64,000 nt of DNA, from assembly GCA_030651135.1 (NCBI GenBank), contig JAUSCS010000006.1, forward strand, positions 194,851 to 258,850. Direction: 5' to 3'. The position numbers and the translations under genes are program-made. The stretch is from Candidatus Woesearchaeota archaeon. Its GTDB lineage: Archaea > Nanobdellota > Nanobdellia > Woesearchaeales > JACPBO01. Each line of letters begins with the position of its first letter. Position 1 is the stretch's first letter. Positions 24,399 through 31,933 of this stretch are shown here, in pieces. The notes beneath the pieces were generated by a model. It was not told where the DNA came from and made no database searches. It was given only the letters and a program-made list of their open reading frames with translations.

Positions 24399-25352
24399 TT
24401 ACTCCACAACGTCCTTTAATCCGCCTTCTTCAACAAAGAAGTTGCATTCTGCTTCTGGCAGATTCGGGCTGTCAACAAGCTTTGCCACTCTGCTTCCCTT
24501 CTTGCCTTTTCTGAGGTATATTCTGAAAGTAGAGGCATGAGCAACAATATGCCCGCCAATTGCCTGCGTTGGATCGCCGAAGAACATATCCGGCTTTGCC
24601 ATAACCTGATTCGTTACATAGACGCAGAGATTGTTTGTATCTGCAATCCTCATCAGGGTGTGCATGTGCTTGTTCAGCTTTTGCTGCCTGTCAGCCAGTG
24701 TTCCCCTTCCTACAAATTCTGCCCTGAAATGGGCTGTAAGGGAATCAATAACAACAAGCTTCACTTTCAGGCCCTGCTTTTTTATCAGGTCTTCAGTTTT
24801 TTCAGCAAGAAGCATTTGGTGATCAGAGTTGTAAGCCCGCGCAACTTTTATGTTGTTAAGCACCTGCTCTGGCTCCAATCCCGCGCCTCTTGCAAGCTGA
24901 ATTATACGCTCAGGCCTGAAGGTATTTTCAGTGTCAATGTAGACAGCAACTGCGTCCGGATCATCCTTCTGGCACATTACAGACAGTATATGCCCAACCT
25001 GTGTTTTCCCAGATCCAAATTCACCGAAGCATTCTGTGATTGCAGCTGATTCAAAGCCTCCGCCAAGCAAAGCGTCAAATGCCTTGCTTCCTACTGAGAG
25101 TTTTTTTACACCCTGCCTTTTCTGCAGCAGTTCAGCTCCTGTCTCAAATCCCATATCCAAAGATGAGCGGGCTGCCTGTATCATCTTCCTTGCTGTTGCT
25201 TCTGTAACACCTGCAATTTCAACTAACTCTGCCGGCGATGCAACTGCTACTGACATTAAATCATTATAGCCGCAAGTTTGTAATTTTTCTGCTGTTGCTG
25301 CCCCGACTCCGGGCAGATCCATTAACGCAACTTCTTTTTTTTCTTTTTTCAT
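24399..25352 (-). CDS. radA: RadA, archaeal RecA/Rad51 recombinase
   Basis: 317 residues, normal length for RadA. The N-terminal helix-hairpin-helix domain is [13 protein letters not shown] to [10 protein letters not shown]. Walker A is GEFGSGKT at 110-117 and Walker B is KLVVIDS. The DNA-binding loop region has [25 protein letters not shown]. It forms filaments on single-stranded DNA for strand exchange. I chose the ATG at 25352, preceded by GGTGAT at ribosome-site distance; an in-frame GTG at 25361 overlaps that site. It is downstream of a small gene in the same transcript. Confidence 0.95.
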   Translation of the reverse strand: MKKEKKEVALMDLPGVGAATAEKLQTCGYNDLMSVAVASPAELVEIAGVTEATARKMIQAARSSLDMGFETGAELLQKRQGVKKLSVGSKAFDALLGGGFESAAITECFGEFGSGKTQVGHILSVMCQKDDPDAVAVYIDTENTFRPERIIQLARGAGLEPEQVLNNIKVARAYNSDHQMLLAEKTEDLIKKQGLKVKLVVIDSLTAHFRAEFVGRGTLADRQQKLNKHMHTLMRIADTNNLCVYVTNQVMAKPDMFFGDPTQAIGGHIVAHASTFRIYLRKGKKGSRVAKLVDSPNLPEAECNFFVEEGGLKDVVE

Positions 25353-25363
25353 TATGATCACCT

Positions 25364-25675
25364 TTACATTATATCTTCCAGCTCTACTTCGCCGTAATCC
25401 TCGGCTGCAGAATCGCCTTGCTCTTTTAGAACAAGGTATTCATATGCTTTCTGCGAAACTAATGCTAACTTCGGCAAATCGCCAACTCTGAAAGAAGATG
25501 TATTCTTCCATGTATTGGTTTTTTTGTCCATATAGCTTCGCTCTACCTGCACTGTGCGAAACTGAACACTTTCGCCAGTTTTGCTTTTGCCAGTGTTTTG
25601 CCATATTGTGGCAGAAATAGCTCCTGCTCTTATCTTTTTTTCCGGCTTATTGCCAGAACTTGTATCTGTTTTCAT
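25364..25675 (-). CDS. Small conserved-looking protein upstream of radA
   Basis: 103 residues. The core reads [15 protein letters not shown], then [46 protein letters not shown]. It recalls a bacterial and plasmid family of unknown function with the pattern SAxxWxN...RSYKD...W...SFxxxDLxxLA; I know no assigned activity. I chose the ATG at 25675 because GGGTGAG lies just upstream. A longer frame from TTG at 25774 has a poor, unstructured N-terminus. It precedes radA by 11 nt, which suggests a DNA repair role (inference). Confidence 0.65.
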   Translation of the reverse strand: MKTDTSSGNKPEKKIRAGAISATIWQNTGKSKTGESVQFRTVQVERSYMDKKTNTWKNTSSFRVGDLPKLALVSQKAYEYLVLKEQGDSAAEDYGEVELEDIM

Positions 25676-25738
25676 ATTCTCACCCTTTTGCTTTTCGCAT
25701 TTTGTTTCATACTTCCCTTGATTATGAAGCCAGTTACA

Positions 25739-25773
25739 GCTTCCAGGAAGCGGGTGTTGCTTTCTCAGCAACA
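25739..25773 (-). other. Two hairpins in the leader of the radA operon
   Basis: Between the TATA box and the start at 25675 lies a leader of about 95 nt. It holds TGTTGCT/AGCAACA arms with a 5-nt loop (25755-25773) and GCTTCC/GGAAGC arms round one base (25739-25751). Confidence 0.45.
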
Positions 25774-25791
25774 ATATAAGGAAAGAACGCT

Positions 25792-25801
25792 TATTTAAAT
25801 A
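25792..25801 (-). promoter_or_regulatory. TATA box of the radA operon
   Basis: The palindrome TATTTAAATA lies about 120 bp before the ATG at 25675, leaving a leader of roughly 95 nt. Confidence 0.5.
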
Positions 25802-25825
25802 CCTTTTGACCGCAGGTGTCCACTG

Positions 25826-25837
25826 TGTCCAGTGGCT
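25826..25837 (+). repeat. 12-bp direct repeat, left copy flanking the restriction-modification genes
   Basis: TGTCCAGTGGCT occurs here and at 28752-28763, on either side of the restriction-modification pair. The left copy also lies in an inverted repeat (CCACTG 25820-25825 and CAGTGG 25830-25835). Confidence 0.6.
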
Positions 25838-25899
25838 AATTGAGAGTTAGGATCGAGAAAGATTGTGTTATGATCCTCTAATTTTGACGTTTTGGGGCT

Positions 25900-25915
25900 T
25901 ATAATGGCTAAAGAT
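25900..25915 (+). repeat. 16-bp direct repeat, copy 1
   Basis: TATAATGGCTAAAGAT is identical at 31213-31228. This copy spans the stop end of the specificity subunit gene. Confidence 0.6.
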
Positions 25916-26849
25916 TTGAGCTGAAGGGCAACGATTTAATATAATCCTCCATAAATTGCCAATTGGGGTTTCCGTTTTTATCTATGGGTAGTTTGATCTC
26001 ATCAAAATCCAATCTTTGTAATCTTACTTGTCTGCCAAAATCATATTTATATTGAAGTTTCTTTAAAGTTGTTGCTAAGAACAAACAAACATATTTGTTC
26101 AGAGAAATATTTTTTGGAATTAATGTATGGACATTATCATCACTAAAATATTTATAATTATGATAAAAGACATTAAAAAACATATCAATAGTTAATTTAT
26201 CTCTAAAAATTGTTTTACTATCTTTAAATTCATCATACGAAATATAATCTACAACACCATTATTTTCAGAAGTTGCTGTAATCAATGGAATATTGCCATC
26301 TGTTCTTTCTTCTTTGACTAATCTTTCACCCTTTTCAATATCAAATAAATCAACAATCTTAAAATTTTTCCAAGTTTTAATATTTAATTCTATTTTTTTA
26401 GAATTAATTGATTCTTTTTTCAACTCATTGACTTTTAATGAATATACCCAAGAAGGAATATCTTGTTTTGGTGGAATTTCTAAATCTTTTAGTGTTTTAT
26501 TTGCTTGTCTCCCATAAGAATATTTCCAAGCATTTTGTTTTAGACACATACAATAATATAATAATTCACGCTCATTTAACTTTATTTTTGGGATTAAATA
26601 ATATAAATCTCTTCCACTATAATAGGGTTCATTCTGTAAAAAACTCGCCATCACAGAACCACCGCAGGAAACTGAAATAGTATTTGCAGGATTGGGATTT
26701 ATTCCTTCAATTAATTTAACTCTTCCAACAACACCATTATTTTTTTCAGTTCTGGCTACAAAAGGAATTCCATTAGAATCTTCTTCCATGTTAGAAAATT
26801 CTAAATTAACCCCATATTTTAAATCAAAATAATCTTTTACTTTGACCAT
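25908..26849 (-). CDS. Restriction-modification specificity subunit (BcgI B-like)
   Basis: 313 residues with two similar halves, each with an NNGVV segment and a YxxGRQ segment: residues 1 to about 140 (FVARTEKNNGVVGRV ... YSYGRQANKTLKDLEIP) and 155-313 (LITATSENNGVVDYI ... YDFGRQVRLQRLDFDEIKLP). This two-fold layout is that of target-recognition domains that read a split DNA site. Its ATG follows the methylase stop directly, with GAGGAT as ribosome site. Length and partner match BcgI-type systems (B subunit about 340 residues). Confidence 0.82.
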   Translation of the reverse strand: MVKVKDYFDLKYGVNLEFSNMEEDSNGIPFVARTEKNNGVVGRVKLIEGINPNPANTISVSCGGSVMASFLQNEPYYSGRDLYYLIPKIKLNERELLYYCMCLKQNAWKYSYGRQANKTLKDLEIPPKQDIPSWVYSLKVNELKKESINSKKIELNIKTWKNFKIVDLFDIEKGERLVKEERTDGNIPLITATSENNGVVDYISYDEFKDSKTIFRDKLTIDMFFNVFYHNYKYFSDDNVHTLIPKNISLNKYVCLFLATTLKKLQYKYDFGRQVRLQRLDFDEIKLPIDKNGNPNWQFMEDYIKSLPFSSNL

Positions 26850-28658
26850 TTAATCCTCTTTATTTAAAAATTTAAATGCAATAAAATCCTTTAAAGTTTT
26901 TTCAAAATCTTTTTTGTCTAACTTAGAATAATTTGTTTTCATATATGATTCAACACACCATTCATCATTGGCAATTACGCATTTTTTAACACTGAATCCT
27001 TCAATCTCTTCTTTATTTTTATAATTTTCTAACCAATACTTTTTAATTTCCTTCCATTTATCTTTATAATCGTCTCTTCCAGATTTTCTTTTTATAAACC
27101 CATCATCTTTCCAATATCCGAAATAAGTTTTATAATTTTCAGGATGTTTTTCTTTCGCTTTGAAAACCATTATACATGTATTAACCCCAACATCAGAATT
27201 ATGAAATAGTTCTTTTGGCATAGAAAAAACAGCTTCTAATGTGTGCTCTCTCAACAATTTTTCTTTTAATGTAAGTCCAATCCCACTTTGAGCTAAAGCA
27301 CAACTCATAGGTATGATCGAAATACATAATGAACCTTTTTGAAGCATTGAAAGATTATTCAGTACAAATTCTAATTCTTCAGGATCAGTTTTAGTCGCTT
27401 TATATGGTGGATTTAAAAATCCTACATTAGGTTTAAAATTTTTAACTTGATTCATAACCTTATCATCAAAACAAGAACCTTTTATTAAATTACTTCTTCC
27501 ATCCCCATGAATATACATATTAGAACAAATTAAAGCAAAAATATCGTGTTGAAATTCAATTCCAATAATTTGTTTATGTTTAATATTTTCCTCTTTGTGA
27601 CTATCTCCCTTAGAGTCTTTAATCATTTTTCTCATAGCAGAAATTAAAAACCCGCCAGTTCCGGCACAATTATCCAAAACTATGCTATCTTTGTTCACAT
27701 TGGCTATCTCTGAAAACAGTTCTGTAACGTGCGGGGGAGTTAGAACAATCCCCAATCCTTTATCATTATTAGCATATCTTAAAAATTCAATATAAAATTG
27801 TCCAAGAACATCATAATATTTATATGTTTTCATAAAATTGTTAATCTTTTCATCTATCTCCGTGATTATATCTCTTAATTTATTTTCTTCTTTAGAAATG
27901 ATTGTATGTGTTTTAATAAAACTATAAGTTGTAATGATCTCAGTTATATGTTCATTCGGAACATCTGTAAGTTTGTTTTTAATGGTATTGATTAAATTTT
28001 CAGATAATTCTTTAGGTTTCTGAAATTTATATGCACTACAAAACGCTTTATCTGTTAAGGCAATCAGAACGCCGCTAATTAATAGACTTCTTTGTGATTC
28101 TGGAATTTTTATTGAATGTAACTTATCATTAAGAGTTTTTGAGTATTTTAGTAACTCTTGATAATCCTGATTAAACTTTTTTTCATCTGTTTTGTACCCA
28201 TTTAAATAATCATTTAAGGTTAATAACTTATCTTCTTCAAATACCTTATGAGATTCTTTAGTTTTTCTTAATTGTAAAAAATGAGAGATTCTTATATTAT
28301 TCTTATCTTCGCCACTTATTGCAATAGAGAGTACATCATACTCTTTAGATAAAAATGAAGAATACAATAAGACCCCATCTACAGCATAATCTTTATATAC
28401 ATTTCCTTCTTTAGAGCTATGAAATTGAATATTGGGTTTACACTCAACAATAATAATTAGATCATCATTTTCTTTAAATTGAATAATAAATTCAGGGTGA
28501 CCGATGCCAGTTCCACTTTTTGAGGCATTTTTTAAGAGTTTATCAATCTTGATATTTTTAGATGATTGTTCTTCAAGAATAATTTTACCTTTTTTATATG
28601 ATTCATCTTTTTTAACCCAATCTCTAAAAAAATCTTCAGTTATCCTTTCATTCACCAT
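26850..28658 (-). CDS. Nuclease-methyltransferase fusion (BcgI A-like, type IIB/IIG)
   Basis: About 602 residues. The N-terminus has a PD-(D/E)xK nuclease pattern, HPEFII followed by IIIVECK (E/CK near 72-74). The middle and C-terminus are an N6-adenine methyltransferase: motif I LDNCAGTGGF (near residue 330) and motif IV NPPY (near 415), followed by a type I HsdM-like helical part. With the specificity subunit it should both methylate and cut DNA, as in BcgI. I prefer the ATG at 28658; a TTG at 28676 is possible. The gene is more AT-rich than its neighbours and flanked by a direct repeat, which suggests transfer. Confidence 0.85.
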   Translation of the reverse strand: MVNERITEDFFRDWVKKDESYKKGKIILEEQSSKNIKIDKLLKNASKSGTGIGHPEFIIQFKENDDLIIIVECKPNIQFHSSKEGNVYKDYAVDGVLLYSSFLSKEYDVLSIAISGEDKNNIRISHFLQLRKTKESHKVFEEDKLLTLNDYLNGYKTDEKKFNQDYQELLKYSKTLNDKLHSIKIPESQRSLLISGVLIALTDKAFCSAYKFQKPKELSENLINTIKNKLTDVPNEHITEIITTYSFIKTHTIISKEENKLRDIITEIDEKINNFMKTYKYYDVLGQFYIEFLRYANNDKGLGIVLTPPHVTELFSEIANVNKDSIVLDNCAGTGGFLISAMRKMIKDSKGDSHKEENIKHKQIIGIEFQHDIFALICSNMYIHGDGRSNLIKGSCFDDKVMNQVKNFKPNVGFLNPPYKATKTDPEELEFVLNNLSMLQKGSLCISIIPMSCALAQSGIGLTLKEKLLREHTLEAVFSMPKELFHNSDVGVNTCIMVFKAKEKHPENYKTYFGYWKDDGFIKRKSGRDDYKDKWKEIKKYWLENYKNKEEIEGFSVKKCVIANDEWCVESYMKTNYSKLDKKDFEKTLKDFIAFKFLNKED

Positions 28659-28728
28659 CTTTTCCCTTTTTACCAAACGGTATACGCCATTGGTTTTAAA
28701 TTCATCTAATGTATGGGAGATAAAGAAC

Positions 28729-28737
28729 TATATAAAT
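28729..28737 (-). promoter_or_regulatory. TATA box of the restriction-modification genes
   Basis: ATTTATATA on the minus strand lies about 70 bp before the ATG at 28658; a leader of about 45 nt would follow. Confidence 0.45.
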
Positions 28738-28751
28738 GTTGTGTGCGCATA

Positions 28752-28763
28752 TGTCCAGTGGCT
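28752..28763 (+). repeat. 12-bp direct repeat, right copy
   Basis: TGTCCAGTGGCT, identical to 25826-25837, lies just outside the restriction-modification promoter. Confidence 0.6.
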
Positions 28764-28877
28764 GTGGTTACAGAATTTCCCTCATGAACGACTAAACTAT
28801 AACTGAAACTAACTGAACATAACTAAGACAGCAGTCCCCTAAGAAGCATCGGCAACGCAAAACTTTTCGGACGAAAT

Positions 28878-28900
28878 TTTACCCCACTTTGCAGGGTAAA
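28878..28900 (+). other. Isolated hairpin in a gene-free stretch
   Basis: TTTACCC and GGGTAAA form a 7-bp stem with a 9-base loop. The surrounding 28764-28945 holds no convincing gene. It could end transcripts or be a remnant of the island. Confidence 0.35.
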
Positions 28901-28945
28901 GAACTTAACAAGAATTAGTGTCAATTATTAATCGGGTGCCCAAAA

Positions 28946-29227
28946 TCAATCCTTTTTCTTAGAATGTAATTCAATCAACCGATACATTTGATTTAAATGA
29001 AATTTAGTTCTCTGCTTTCTGTAATTATCTATTTGGTCATTTGCTTTGTCATGAGATACTTCCTTTTTTAGAACATCTTTAAATTTGTTAGTGATATACT
29101 TCTCCATTTCATAAGCCGCAATACGATCGGCAGTGGCATACATTTTTTCATATAATTTCGAAATATCTCCTCTCTTGAATAATCTAATAAGGTTATCAAT
29201 CTTCAGTATGCTTAAATCTCCACTCAT
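28946..29227 (-). CDS. Small helical protein of unknown function
   Basis: About 93 residues from the ATG at 29227; a start at 29248 adds seven hydrophobic residues. It is charged and mostly helical (LIRLFKRGDISKLYEKMYATADRIAAYEMEKYI), with a basic middle (DNYRKQRTKFHLNQMYRL). No family is recognised. It lies in the accessory island between the restriction-modification genes and unrecognised plus-strand genes. Confidence 0.45.
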   Translation of the reverse strand: MSGDLSILKIDNLIRLFKRGDISKLYEKMYATADRIAAYEMEKYITNKFKDVLKKEVSHDKANDQIDNYRKQRTKFHLNQMYRLIELHSKKKD

Positions 29228-29276
29228 AAACGTTAAAATAAGCATCATCTTTAACTATTTTTGGGTGTCCTGTGCC

Positions 29277-29299
29277 TTAACTTTCTCCTCACTACGTTC
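29277..29299 (+). repeat. 23-bp repeat, copy 1
   Basis: TTAACTTTCTCCTCACT, one variable base, then CGTTC. The second copy is at 30288-30310. Together they bracket two unrecognised genes. Confidence 0.55.
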
Positions 29300-29320
29300 A
29301 GCAGTTCTTCTATCAACAGA

Positions 29321-29329
29321 TTTATAAAT
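29321..29329 (+). promoter_or_regulatory. TATA box of the gene at 29351
   Basis: TTTATAAAT is centred 26 bp before the ATG at 29351; the gene is probably leaderless. Confidence 0.55.
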
Positions 29330-29350
29330 TCTGCAGTATTCTCAGAATAA

Positions 29351-29704
29351 ATGGAAGGCATAACGCGTGAAGCGATCATTGGCGATTTTGTCGCAACGTA
29401 TAGGCAGATAGTTAAACCACTGCTCGAAAGAGATGAAATAGAAACTGCGAGGATACCCGTTGAGGATTTAGTAATCAGGTATTCTCTATATTTGAGCACA
29501 TTTGATGTTGGAAGCGGGGGAAGCCCAGAAGCACATTATCGGGTTGCCATCGGCTCTTTACAATTTTTAATTTCTGAGATACGTGAGCCAGAAATGTTTA
29601 AACGAGTTTTAAAAAAGGTTGATGCTCAGATTGGCAAAATAGACTTGCAGCTGTCTGGTAATGAGGATTACCGAATGCTGACAAAAGGGTCTTCAGATAA
29701 TTAA
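29351..29704 (+). CDS. Hypothetical protein, accessory island
   Basis: 117 residues, acidic, predicted mostly helical (AIIGDFVATYRQIVKPLLERDEIETARIP; AHYRVAIGSLQFLISEI). No signal peptide, membrane segment or known motif is seen. A TATA box at the leaderless distance supports the start. It is followed by a second unrecognised gene whose promoter lies just beyond its stop. Confidence 0.55.
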   Translation: MEGITREAIIGDFVATYRQIVKPLLERDEIETARIPVEDLVIRYSLYLSTFDVGSGGSPEAHYRVAIGSLQFLISEIREPEMFKRVLKKVDAQIGKIDLQLSGNEDYRMLTKGSSDN

Positions 29705-29713
29705 AAATAAGAT

Positions 29714-29735
29714 CTTGGGCAAAAGATTTAAAAAC
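29714..29735 (+). promoter_or_regulatory. Repeated promoter block, copy 1
   Basis: CTTGGGC, an A-rich stretch, then TTTAAAAAC. It matches 31369-31390 in 20 of 22 positions. Its TATA part is centred about 27 bp before the ATG at 29757. Confidence 0.6.
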
Positions 29736-29756
29736 GAGAATACATTCCTCTCCGAT

Positions 29757-30128
29757 ATGACGCACCCATATTTACCTGATTTTTATGAATGCCTACAGGA
29801 AAGATATAAAAGATTAGATTTAAGTCCAAAACAAAGAGCAGTTATAGATCCCATGATGCAATCTGGAACTTTGGAAGATGCAATATACAGTAGACATTCT
29901 CAGCTGGATGTTGAAACTCGAGCATTACTGCTAACTGCACAAATTGACAAATGGAATGATATTGGAATGGGTTCGCATGATATTCTTAGAATGGTATCGC
30001 CCGAACTAAGAGCAGCCATAATCCAAATGGGTTATGCTGTGAAAGTATCGCAATTTAATGAAGAGATTGGATTTCATAAACCAAATGGCTCTGCTTGGGA
30101 AGTAGGTTTGACTCTTTTAAGAAGATAA
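29757..30128 (+). CDS. Hypothetical protein, accessory island
   Basis: 123 residues from the ATG at 29757, chosen because the repeated promoter block puts its TATA element about 27 bp upstream; a TTG at 29715 lies upstream of that element. Soluble and helical, with no recognised motif (SPKQRAVIDPMMQSG, ALLLTAQIDKWNDIG). Its last codon and stop lie in a 49-nt block repeated at the end of the gene at 31415, though the two proteins do not look related. Confidence 0.55.
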   Translation: MTHPYLPDFYECLQERYKRLDLSPKQRAVIDPMMQSGTLEDAIYSRHSQLDVETRALLLTAQIDKWNDIGMGSHDILRMVSPELRAAIIQMGYAVKVSQFNEEIGFHKPNGSAWEVGLTLLRR

Positions 30129-30171
30129 AACCTTTTGCCCTTTACTTTCAAGCTTTTCAAAGAACTATTTC
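30123..30171 (+). repeat. 49-nt repeat at a gene 3' end, copy 1
   Basis: It begins GATAAAACCTTTTGC and ends CAAAGAACTATTTCA; 43 of 49 positions match 31907-31955 with no gaps. It covers the stop codon and the downstream region. Confidence 0.65.
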
Positions 30172-30287
30172 ACTTCGATCTCTTTCTCGTTTTTGCTTGG
30201 TAGAAAACCTAATTGCCGTACTTAAATTCGCTCCATCTTTGTCTAAGAAATTCAACCTGAGGTCGTCTATTTTCAATTCTATGAGAA

Positions 30288-30310
30288 TTAACTTTCTCCT
30301 CACTTCGTTC
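30288..30310 (+). repeat. 23-bp repeat, copy 2
   Basis: Second copy of the element at 29277-29299, differing by one base (CACTTCGTTC against CACTACGTTC). The stretch 30172-30363 holds no convincing gene. Confidence 0.55.
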
Positions 30311-30363
30311 GTCGAACTTTTTCACTCTGAAACTTCAACCCAATTCTGATTAAAAACTATAGA

Positions 30364-31149
30364 TCATAGAATATCAAAATCAAGAATTAAAGGGAGATGA
30401 TCTGAAATTTGAGTTTCAATAACTTTAAAATCATTCACTTTGATCTTATCATTAACAAAAATATAATCAACAACATCCCCTCCCTTGTCAGTGCCATCAT
30501 TAAAATTAGGTCTTGTTGATTTGATATTAAATTCATTTATTAAATTTCGAAATTCTTTACTAATCAGTTTAATGCCCTTCATCTCGGGCAATAGATTAAA
30601 ATCTCCTGCTATAATTGTCGGAATATTTTTTCTCTTTGCAGCCTTAAGAACATATTTGCATTGTTCTACAGCTTTTTCATTGCCCTTTTTGTCTTCTGAC
30701 CAAATTCCATGGAGATTTAATATCTGCAATTTTTTACCTTCTACATCTAATTCCACAATTATGACTGATCTTGGTTCATCGTCCCTTCTCCAATTAGTCC
30801 AATCCAGTTCGTAAGAATACTGTTTATAATAGTGCTCATTTGTTGCAGAAATAATTGGGAATTTAGACATGATTTCATTTCCTTGCTCCGCCATTCCGCC
30901 TAAATCCCTATGTATCTTTCCGTTTTTCATATATTTGTCAGTGATCCATTTTGGACCAAAGAATTTGTAAGGGAACTTTGCAATTTTTTCAATTCCAAAT
31001 TCTGATTTATACATTTCAAAGACATTTTCATCAAAATGCCTCATGATCTCCTGATATGCAACAAAGTCTGGATCATGCGATTTAATGAATTTTCCTACCT
31101 CTGTTGCATTATCAATCTTTAATCCAACGTTTAAGCTAATTAATTTCAT
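30364..31149 (-). CDS. Endonuclease/exonuclease/phosphatase (EEP) family protein
   Basis: 261 residues with the complete EEP active site: Asn in ISLNVGL, Glu in AYQEIM, His in LNLHGIW, GDFNLLPEM, DYIF and the final SDHLPLI. Members cut DNA or RNA, or remove phosphates from lipids and nucleotides. No signal peptide is seen, so it acts in the cytoplasm. The ATG at 31149 is 29 bp from a TATAAATAA box. It lies in the island next to the restriction-modification genes, so a nucleic-acid role is the simplest guess. Confidence 0.85.
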   Translation of the reverse strand: MKLISLNVGLKIDNATEVGKFIKSHDPDFVAYQEIMRHFDENVFEMYKSEFGIEKIAKFPYKFFGPKWITDKYMKNGKIHRDLGGMAEQGNEIMSKFPIISATNEHYYKQYSYELDWTNWRRDDEPRSVIIVELDVEGKKLQILNLHGIWSEDKKGNEKAVEQCKYVLKAAKRKNIPTIIAGDFNLLPEMKGIKLISKEFRNLINEFNIKSTRPNFNDGTDKGGDVVDYIFVNDKIKVNDFKVIETQISDHLPLILDFDIL

Positions 31150-31173
31150 TTTACTGTATTGGTTTGAAGTTTA

Positions 31174-31182
31174 TTATTTATA
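31174..31182 (-). promoter_or_regulatory. TATA box of the EEP gene
   Basis: TATAAATAA on the minus strand is centred 29 bp before the ATG at 31149. Confidence 0.5.
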
Positions 31183-31197
31183 ATACTTTTGATTTAA

Positions 31198-31308
31198 AGG
31201 CTTTTCAAAGCCTATAATGGCTAAAGATGAGGGAGTTTGCATACAAAGTGTTATGCTCAATTCAAAAAGACTAAAATGAGCTTCCCCCCTTCTCATTTTG
31301 TGCAAACT
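31198..31308. repeat. Cluster of three inverted repeats
   Basis: A near-perfect 16-bp palindrome AGGCTTTTCAAAGCCT (31198-31213) is followed by nested arms: AGTTTGCA (31234-31241) with TGCAAACT (31301-31308), and inside them AAAATGAG (31273-31280) with CTCATTTT (31292-31299). It fills the gap between the EEP gene and the gene at 31415. Confidence 0.55.
31213..31228 (+). repeat. 16-bp direct repeat, copy 2
   Basis: TATAATGGCTAAAGAT, identical to 25900-25915, begins at the last base of the palindrome. Confidence 0.6.
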
Positions 31309-31368
31309 GAAAGATGATCTTAGAGCCAACCCCAAATTTTTAGGAAAGTTTTTATACAAAATATTACT

Positions 31369-31390
31369 CTTGGGCGAAAGTTTTAAAAAC
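31369..31390 (+). promoter_or_regulatory. Repeated promoter block, copy 2
   Basis: CTTGGGCGAAAG then TTTTAAAAAC, 20 of 22 positions as in 29714-29735; its TATA element is about 29 bp before the ATG at 31415. Confidence 0.6.
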
Positions 31391-31414
31391 TCCACCATAT
31401 TTACTGACTTTAGA

Positions 31415-31933
31415 ATGGGAACACAGCTTGTAACTCCTCCAACAATGTATGTCTGGGAAAAACGCACACCACTTGATCTAAAATATATTCAATCCGTTCT
31501 AGGAATGACTAAAGCGCCAACTTTGGATGAACTTCAAAGAAGTGGTTTTAATCCAAGACTCGGTACACATACAATCTATACTGATGAATTTATCATATAT
31601 GCTACTAATAAAGATGCTGAATGTACTGAATGGGCAACCCCGATTATTAAAGAAAGATTGCAAAAACTTGAATTGCCTCTGCCAAATCACGAACTGAGAT
31701 TTTTACTACGATGCCCGAATAATGAATATGTAAAAATTAACCCTGAAAAAATAATGGATTTAGCAGCATTGGTGGAAATGACAACTCGTTCTGACGTTCT
31801 TTTGGTTCCGGGAACAGATATAGAAGGAAAAGTATCACCTCCGCTGTATGTGTCTGTCGATATTGTGCAAAAAGTTTGTGCTGTCGCACTGGCGAAGCTG
31901 TACCAAGATAAAATCTTTTGCTCTGTGCCTTAA
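31415..31933 (+). CDS. Hypothetical protein, accessory island
   Basis: 172 residues from the ATG at 31415, chosen from the promoter spacing; an open frame back to 31298 would run through the promoter and the inverted repeats. It is soluble, alpha/beta in character, with no known motif (YIQSVLGMTKAPTLDELQRSGFNP; LELPLPNHELRFLLRCPNNEYVK). Its last eight codons lie in the 49-nt block shared with the gene ending at 30128. Confidence 0.55.
   Translation: MGTQLVTPPTMYVWEKRTPLDLKYIQSVLGMTKAPTLDELQRSGFNPRLGTHTIYTDEFIIYATNKDAECTEWATPIIKERLQKLELPLPNHELRFLLRCPNNEYVKINPEKIMDLAALVEMTTRSDVLLVPGTDIEGKVSPPLYVSVDIVQKVCAVALAKLYQDKIFCSVP

Noticed and set aside
28764-28945. tRNA or other known RNA gene
   Set aside because: Only one 7-bp hairpin is present; no cloverleaf and no T-loop GTTCRA.
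29251-29499. 82-codon minus-strand frame opposite the gene at 29351
   Set aside because: It overlaps the TATA box and start of the plus-strand gene; the latter has leaderless spacing and better composition.
30172-30310. Short minus-strand frame of about 50 codons reading VRRKLILIELKIDDLRLNFLDKDG
   Set aside because: It looks protein-like but has no ATG, no promoter and no full family match; it may be a gene remnant, which I could not support.
31218-31280. 20-codon frame starting MAKDEGVC after a TATA-like box
   Set aside because: Too short and interrupted; the matching start at 25903 closes after six codons, so both are treated as repeats, not genes.
31174-31467. 97-codon minus-strand frame over the inverted repeats
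   Set aside because: It is antisense to the promoter and start of the gene at 31415 and reads through palindromes; no start signal or sensible protein pattern.
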